The position numbers were made by a program, and so were the translations under genes. The notes under the pieces are model-generated. The model saw nothing but the letters and a program-made list of their open reading frames with translations. It had not been told where the DNA came from and made no database searches. This document shows, piece after piece, positions 4,964 to 8,621 of a DNA stretch of 8,621 nt (position 1 is its first letter; the number at the start of each line of letters is the position of its first letter). Where the stretch lies: contig JAGIAF010000143.1 of NCBI GenBank assembly GCA_017745015.1, positions 1 to 8,621 on the forward strand, given 5' to 3'. Source of the stretch: Bdellovibrio sp. GTDB taxonomy: Bacteria; Bdellovibrionota; Bdellovibrionia; Bdellovibrionales; Bdellovibrionaceae.

Positions 4964-4982
4964 GCGGCTTAGATTAAGCCGC
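4964..4982 (-). terminator. 8-bp hairpin spanning the stop of the JmjC gene
   Basis: GCGGCTTA (4964-4971) and TAAGCCGC (4975-4982) are perfect inverted repeats around GAT. The stop codon of the oxygenase gene (4971-4969) lies inside the downstream arm. On the - strand TCCTGATTATTTAA follows, a poor U-tract, so it is at best a weak or rho-assisted terminator or an mRNA 3'-end stabiliser. Confidence 0.4.
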
Positions 4983-5895
4983 CCTCTTGAAGTAATACTC
5001 TGCCAGAGATTTCTGGCAGATCAGCGGCCAGGTTTTTAACTAAGAATTCAAAGCGAGCGATGGCCTTTTCTTTTCGCTCTTGGTCCGTGCCTTCCAAGCC
5101 ATCTGCCAGGTCACGCCATTCGGGAGAGCGGAGCAAGACTTCCTGAAGTGACTTCGTAAATACATCGGCCCAAGTTGGCTGACTGAAGGTGAAGTTCAAT
5201 GACAAAGAATCTTCTTCTGTCGTCGTTTCATGCCAGTATCCGCGCGGGACGAAGAGAACGCAGCCCGGTTTCATAACGACTTCCATAGCATCTTCATCAA
5301 GCATATCAATCAAAGGCGCGTGACATTGGTTTTCCAGGGCCGCTGACATCTCTTCGGAACCTGTCGTGAAACGCTCGGTTGGAAACTCCACAGATTCATT
5401 CGGCGCCAGTCTCCAAGTTTTAGTGCCTTTGATTTGAATGATAAAGTTGGCATTCGCATCGAAGTGCAGGCGAGTGCCGCAGCCAGCAGGTGTGGCGTAA
5501 GCAATAGAGCGTGCTTTGCACAGATCGTTTTCTTCACCGCCAGTAACCAAGCCCAAATCCATGCGGATGTTCTTAAGAGTATCCGCAATCGTCGCGTCTT
5601 GGCTTTGCATAGAATCAAACACCAAAGTCATGTTGTTGCGATAGGCTTTCAAAGCGTCGTTTGGCTCCAAGTGAATCGAGCTGTATTCGTCATCAAAGTC
5701 AGGAAGGCAGGCGCGAACTTTACGTTGGCGGGCTTCGATAATCTTTGTCATGTCCTGCATTTGTGGCAGAGAGAAGATGCCTTCAAGTTTCCCTTTTGTT
5801 GCAGGAATGAACAATGGTTCCACCGGCCAGTTGGAATTAAAGAATTCTTCAACGGAGATGGGGGCGATAAGTTCTGCAAGACCGATTTTTTTCAC
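4969..5895 (-). CDS. JmjC-like cupin_4 (ROX-type) 2-oxoglutarate/Fe(II) oxygenase
   Basis: The start is GTG at 5895, with AAAGG nine bases upstream. The 308 residues carry the cupin_4/JmjC pattern: an N-terminal WPVEPLFIPA segment (23-32), then the proximal iron ligands H144 and D146 in TRLHFDANANF, the IQIKGTKTW stretch (154-161), and the distal ligand H222 in FVPRGYWHET, followed by SLSLNFTF. This is the facial triad HxD...H of Fe(II)/2OG hydroxylases. The family includes YcfD/RoxA, which hydroxylates ribosomal protein L16 in E. coli, and the human ribosomal oxygenases MINA53 and NO66. A ribosomal-protein target is therefore plausible but unproven. The C-terminal ~60 residues are charged and helical, as in the ROX dimerisation/winged-helix part, though shorter. 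It follows hrpB by 25 bases on the same strand and is probably co-transcribed with it. Confidence 0.82.
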   Translation of the reverse strand: MKKIGLAELIAPISVEEFFNSNWPVEPLFIPATKGKLEGIFSLPQMQDMTKIIEARQRKVRACLPDFDDEYSSIHLEPNDALKAYRNNMTLVFDSMQSQDATIADTLKNIRMDLGLVTGGEENDLCKARSIAYATPAGCGTRLHFDANANFIIQIKGTKTWRLAPNESVEFPTERFTTGSEEMSAALENQCHAPLIDMLDEDAMEVVMKPGCVLFVPRGYWHETTTEEDSLSLNFTFSQPTWADVFTKSLQEVLLRSPEWRDLADGLEGTDQERKEKAIARFEFLVKNLAADLPEISGRVLLQEGGLI

Positions 5896-5920
5896 TGTGT
5901 TCTACCTTTGTTTTTAAATT

Positions 5921-8503
5921 TTAAAAGCGACGGCGACCTTTGGCTTCTGGAGTTCCATCTGCGGGATCTTCAGGCCATTGGTGTTTGGGATACTTGATGC
6001 GCAATTCTTTGCGCACTTCTGGATAGCCGTTTTTCCAGAAGCTTTCTAAGTTGGATGTTACTTGTACGGGACGGAAATTCGGGCCCAATAAATGGAATGT
6101 TAGCGGAGATTTTCCAAAGAGAACTTTTGGAGTCTCTTGCATTCCGAAAACTTCCTGAATACGAACTTCCAAGTACGGAGCTTTATCCGCGGGATAGATA
6201 ACCTTGATATGGCTACCACTTGGAACGGTGATCTTTGCTGGCAACTCTTTATTGAAAGTCTTAATGAAGTCGTGCGGGAAGACGCTTTCAAAAAAGAACA
6301 CCAGGTCCTTGTCGAATACGGACAGTAACTTCTTTTCACCCATAGAGGCTTGGGTGAAGGCTTCTAACTTAAAGGCCTCAAGATGTGACGGGGAAAGATC
6401 AAAGTCCGAATCAATCGTTCCGTTTTGCACATGCCGAAGCCAGAACTCCAGACGCTGCCACCAATTTGCCAAGGCTTCATTGCTTTTCAGAACCAAGTCC
6501 CACTTTTCCAATAAGACTTGAGGAAGCTTTTCTTCGACTTCTTGCGGAGAAGCGGGCAGAAGGCTTGGTTCTTCTAACGGCAAGCCAAAGAGAGATTTGT
6601 ATTCACGAACAAAGAACTGACCTTTTTCTTCAATGAACGTCAGATCGCGGATTTTCTTAATGTCTTCTTTAAAATGAGAAAGAACAAATTCTTTAGTGAA
6701 GCCGCAAGCCAGGCTTACGATGGTTTCTGTATCACTGCTGCCTTCAATGCCGTTTAAGGCAACGAAGAACTCGGAGTTTTTTACCAGGGAGTCTTGCTGC
6801 AGCTTCACACCACGGCCGCCCACCATCAATGCGCGTTCCGATTGACCGCGACGACGGCACAAGCGATCCGGGAAGGATCTCAATAAAAGTGTGCGCATTT
6901 CTGATTCGTCGGATTCCGCTTTGATATTCTTTGCAGGATTCAGTTTCTTCGCCAGGGCTAGAATCTGTTTGGCAGATTGTTCCACGGTTTGCAAGGCCAT
7001 AAAGGCTGCTTCGCGGGGAGCTTTGCCAGATTTTTGAAACTGCTTTAGCAGATCTAAACGCACCGTCAGATCACATTCGGTTTTGTCTCCAAGGAATGAG
7101 CTGACAGATTCACGACGAAGGAAATCGCGTTCTTGTAAGATGGCTGCTAAGTCAGAACCCAACTCTTGAGAGTTTCGATCCGCTGCCACTAACATTAACT
7201 TTGCCAAACGCACGGGCAATGGGAAGTGCAACATCTTGCGACCCAGCTCTGTGATTTTATTTTGTGCATCCAAAGCTTCAGCCAATACCAAGTACTGACG
7301 TGCTTTTTCGATGGCTACCGATGATGGCTTTTCAAACCACGAGAACTTTTGGAAATCACTCACACCTTGAGCCGCCAAAAACAGCAAGCTTTCAGTCAAA
7401 TCAACGCGCTGGATTTCTGCGACTTCGCTTTTAGAAAATGAATTCTCATCCATCTTATTCCAAAGCTTATATGCAAAGCCTGGGTATTGACGTGCGGCTC
7501 GGCCCGCTCGTTGGATGGCGCTGGAAAGGCTGATACGACCCAATTCCAAGCGCGAAAAACCAGTGCGGTAGTCTTGCTTCATATTTTTTGCAAGACCCGT
7601 ATCGATCACGGTATTCACGCCATCAATTGTCACGGAGCTTTCAGCGATGTTCGTTGAAAGAATCACTCGTTGCCGAGGACCTCTCTGTAAAGCTCGGCGC
7701 TGGTCTTCTAACTTTAATGAACCATGCAACGGCACAATATCAATGCCACGAGAATCAGCCCAAGTGCTCAAATTGTCTTTGGCGCGATCAATTTCTCCCA
7801 CACCGGGCAAGAACACCAGAATATCTTTATCCGTTTTACCTGCAGCTTCACGCACAACCTGGAAAAGGCTGTCGTAAAAACTTGGAAAGGTTTGCAAGAC
7901 TTGGGAGCCTTTTTGATAAACCACTTCAAGGGGAAATAATTTGCCAGGCACACTGACAATGGGTGAGTTTCCGAGATAGCTTGCGATCTTTTCTGCTTCC
8001 AGAGTCGCTGACATGACTAAAAGTTTGATGTCACGACCCAGTTCTTGCAATTCACGCAAAAGACCCAAGGCTAAATCCACGTGCAAAGAGCGCTCATGGA
8101 ACTCATCCAGAATAACCATATCAACGTCTTGCAATTCCGGATCGTCCAACATTTGCCGCGCCAGCAAGGCCTCAGTCATAAAGATCAAACGAGTTTTCGC
8201 GGACGTCTTATTGGCAAAACGAACTTGGTAACCAACTTCTTCACCAACATTCCAACCGCACTCTTCGGCGATACGATGAGCCGCCGCAATAGCAGCCATA
8301 CGACGTGGTTCAAGAACAATAATCTTTTTAGAAGTTACCTTTAAAAGAGCAGGAGGCAAGCGTGTCGTTTTACCCGCACCAGGCGCCGCCGTCAGAACCA
8401 GATTCTGCTCCGTTCGCATGATCTCTTGAATATCAGGAATAAATTCATCAACGGGAAGTGAAAGGTACGCCGTACCTTTTGGGGGTGCGTCGCGTTGATT
8501 CAT
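5921..8503 (-). CDS. hrpB: ATP-dependent helicase HrpB, DEAH-box
   Basis: The 860 residues span the HrpB architecture. RecA-1 has Walker A APGAGKTT (40-47), motif Ia EPRRMA (65-70), TEALLAR (110-116), DEFH (133-136) and SAT (165-167). RecA-2 has VFLPG (230-234), STNIAESSVTI (283-293) and QRAGRAAR (331-338). The helicase-associated domain and an HrpB-specific C-terminus follow, including GGRGVKLQQDSLV and the terminal YPKHQWPEDP near the end. All NTPase motifs are intact. HrpB proteins are cytoplasmic DExH NTPases presumed to remodel RNA; the exact role is poorly defined in most bacteria. The length fits the family (~820-860). The ATG overlaps the upstream gene's stop (ATGA) and has no clear ribosome site, which suggests reinitiation after that gene. 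An 8-bp mRNA hairpin lies at codons ~9-15 (8461-8479). Confidence 0.96.
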   Translation of the reverse strand: MNQRDAPPKGTAYLSLPVDEFIPDIQEIMRTEQNLVLTAAPGAGKTTRLPPALLKVTSKKIIVLEPRRMAAIAAAHRIAEECGWNVGEEVGYQVRFANKTSAKTRLIFMTEALLARQMLDDPELQDVDMVILDEFHERSLHVDLALGLLRELQELGRDIKLLVMSATLEAEKIASYLGNSPIVSVPGKLFPLEVVYQKGSQVLQTFPSFYDSLFQVVREAAGKTDKDILVFLPGVGEIDRAKDNLSTWADSRGIDIVPLHGSLKLEDQRRALQRGPRQRVILSTNIAESSVTIDGVNTVIDTGLAKNMKQDYRTGFSRLELGRISLSSAIQRAGRAARQYPGFAYKLWNKMDENSFSKSEVAEIQRVDLTESLLFLAAQGVSDFQKFSWFEKPSSVAIEKARQYLVLAEALDAQNKITELGRKMLHFPLPVRLAKLMLVAADRNSQELGSDLAAILQERDFLRRESVSSFLGDKTECDLTVRLDLLKQFQKSGKAPREAAFMALQTVEQSAKQILALAKKLNPAKNIKAESDESEMRTLLLRSFPDRLCRRRGQSERALMVGGRGVKLQQDSLVKNSEFFVALNGIEGSSDTETIVSLACGFTKEFVLSHFKEDIKKIRDLTFIEEKGQFFVREYKSLFGLPLEEPSLLPASPQEVEEKLPQVLLEKWDLVLKSNEALANWWQRLEFWLRHVQNGTIDSDFDLSPSHLEAFKLEAFTQASMGEKKLLSVFDKDLVFFFESVFPHDFIKTFNKELPAKITVPSGSHIKVIYPADKAPYLEVRIQEVFGMQETPKVLFGKSPLTFHLLGPNFRPVQVTSNLESFWKNGYPEVRKELRIKYPKHQWPEDPADGTPEAKGRRRF

Positions 8504-8621
8504 GCTGGATAGATCAAAAGCATGAACTCTGCTTTTTCCATCGGTACTTTTTTAGCAATTTGATCGATCGTACCTTCCAAGGACAATTCATCTTCTTGGG
8601 AGAGGTTCAAAGTCAAAAGCA
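8500..8621 (-). CDS. C-terminal end of an unrecognised gene upstream of hrpB
   Basis: The - strand frame is open from the window edge to TGA at 8502-8500 and gives the last 39 residues of a protein, ending in KKVPMEKAEFMLLIYPA after an acidic LSQEDELSLEG stretch. It overlaps hrpB by four bases (ATGA), the usual sign of translational coupling, which is the main support for its being a real gene. Too little is visible to name a family. Confidence 0.6.
   Translation of the reverse strand, partial: LLTLNLSQEDELSLEGTIDQIAKKVPMEKAEFMLLIYPA

Noticed and set aside
5434..5997. 187-codon + strand ORF opposite the JmjC gene
   Set aside because: It is antisense to a clearly recognisable oxygenase, runs across the hrpB/JmjC junction, has no ribosome site and shows no family character.
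1..8621. CRISPR array, tRNA, rRNA, IS ends or phage genes
   Set aside because: I found no direct-repeat array, cloverleaf-like segment, transposase motif or phage protein; the inverted repeats seen are isolated hairpins.

Overview
The window looks like ordinary chromosome of a Gram-negative predatory-type bacterium, most probably Bdellovibrio or a close relative in the Bdellovibrionota. This is an inference from overall feel: moderate GC, strong AAAGGAG ribosome sites, several GTG starts, Sec signal peptides on unrecognised small proteins, and a YhaM-type exoribonuclease next to a short CysE. No marker here proves the species. I see no phage, IS element, CRISPR array, rRNA or tRNA.

Left part, mainly + strand (1-3782). 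The 3' end of a YhaM-family OB-fold/HD exoribonuclease overlaps by one base with a short serine acetyltransferase (cysE). A DUF962/Mpo1-like membrane protein follows. Then comes a hairpin-rich spacer holding a 37-residue basic microprotein with a very good ribosome site. A small secreted protein on the - strand (2321-2668) converges on that microprotein. Next is ribosomal protein S4 (rpsD), standing outside the usual rpsM-rpsK-rpsD-rpoA cluster, followed by a 75-residue acidic protein with a C-terminal cysteine cluster. A textbook rho-independent terminator closes this block.

Right part, - strand (3840-8621). Reading in the direction of transcription, the tail of an unrecognised gene overlaps the start of hrpB (DEAH-box helicase) by ATGA. 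A JmjC/cupin_4 oxygenase follows after 25 bases, so the three probably form one operon. After a gap of 385 bases comes a secreted protein of unknown function with a conserved-looking His...Cys pattern and a hydrophobic C-terminal tail.

The 385-base gap (4584-4968) is the least explained stretch. It holds a perfect 10-bp dyad, a signal-peptide-like reading frame that stops exactly at its predicted cleavage site and stays open beyond the UAG, and a start-less + strand reading frame with beta-helix-like repeats. It could be a graveyard of decayed small genes or a regulatory leader. A common theme is RNA and the ribosome: exoribonuclease, S4, helicase, and an oxygenase family that includes ribosomal-protein hydroxylases. 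I infer no dedicated pathway from this.
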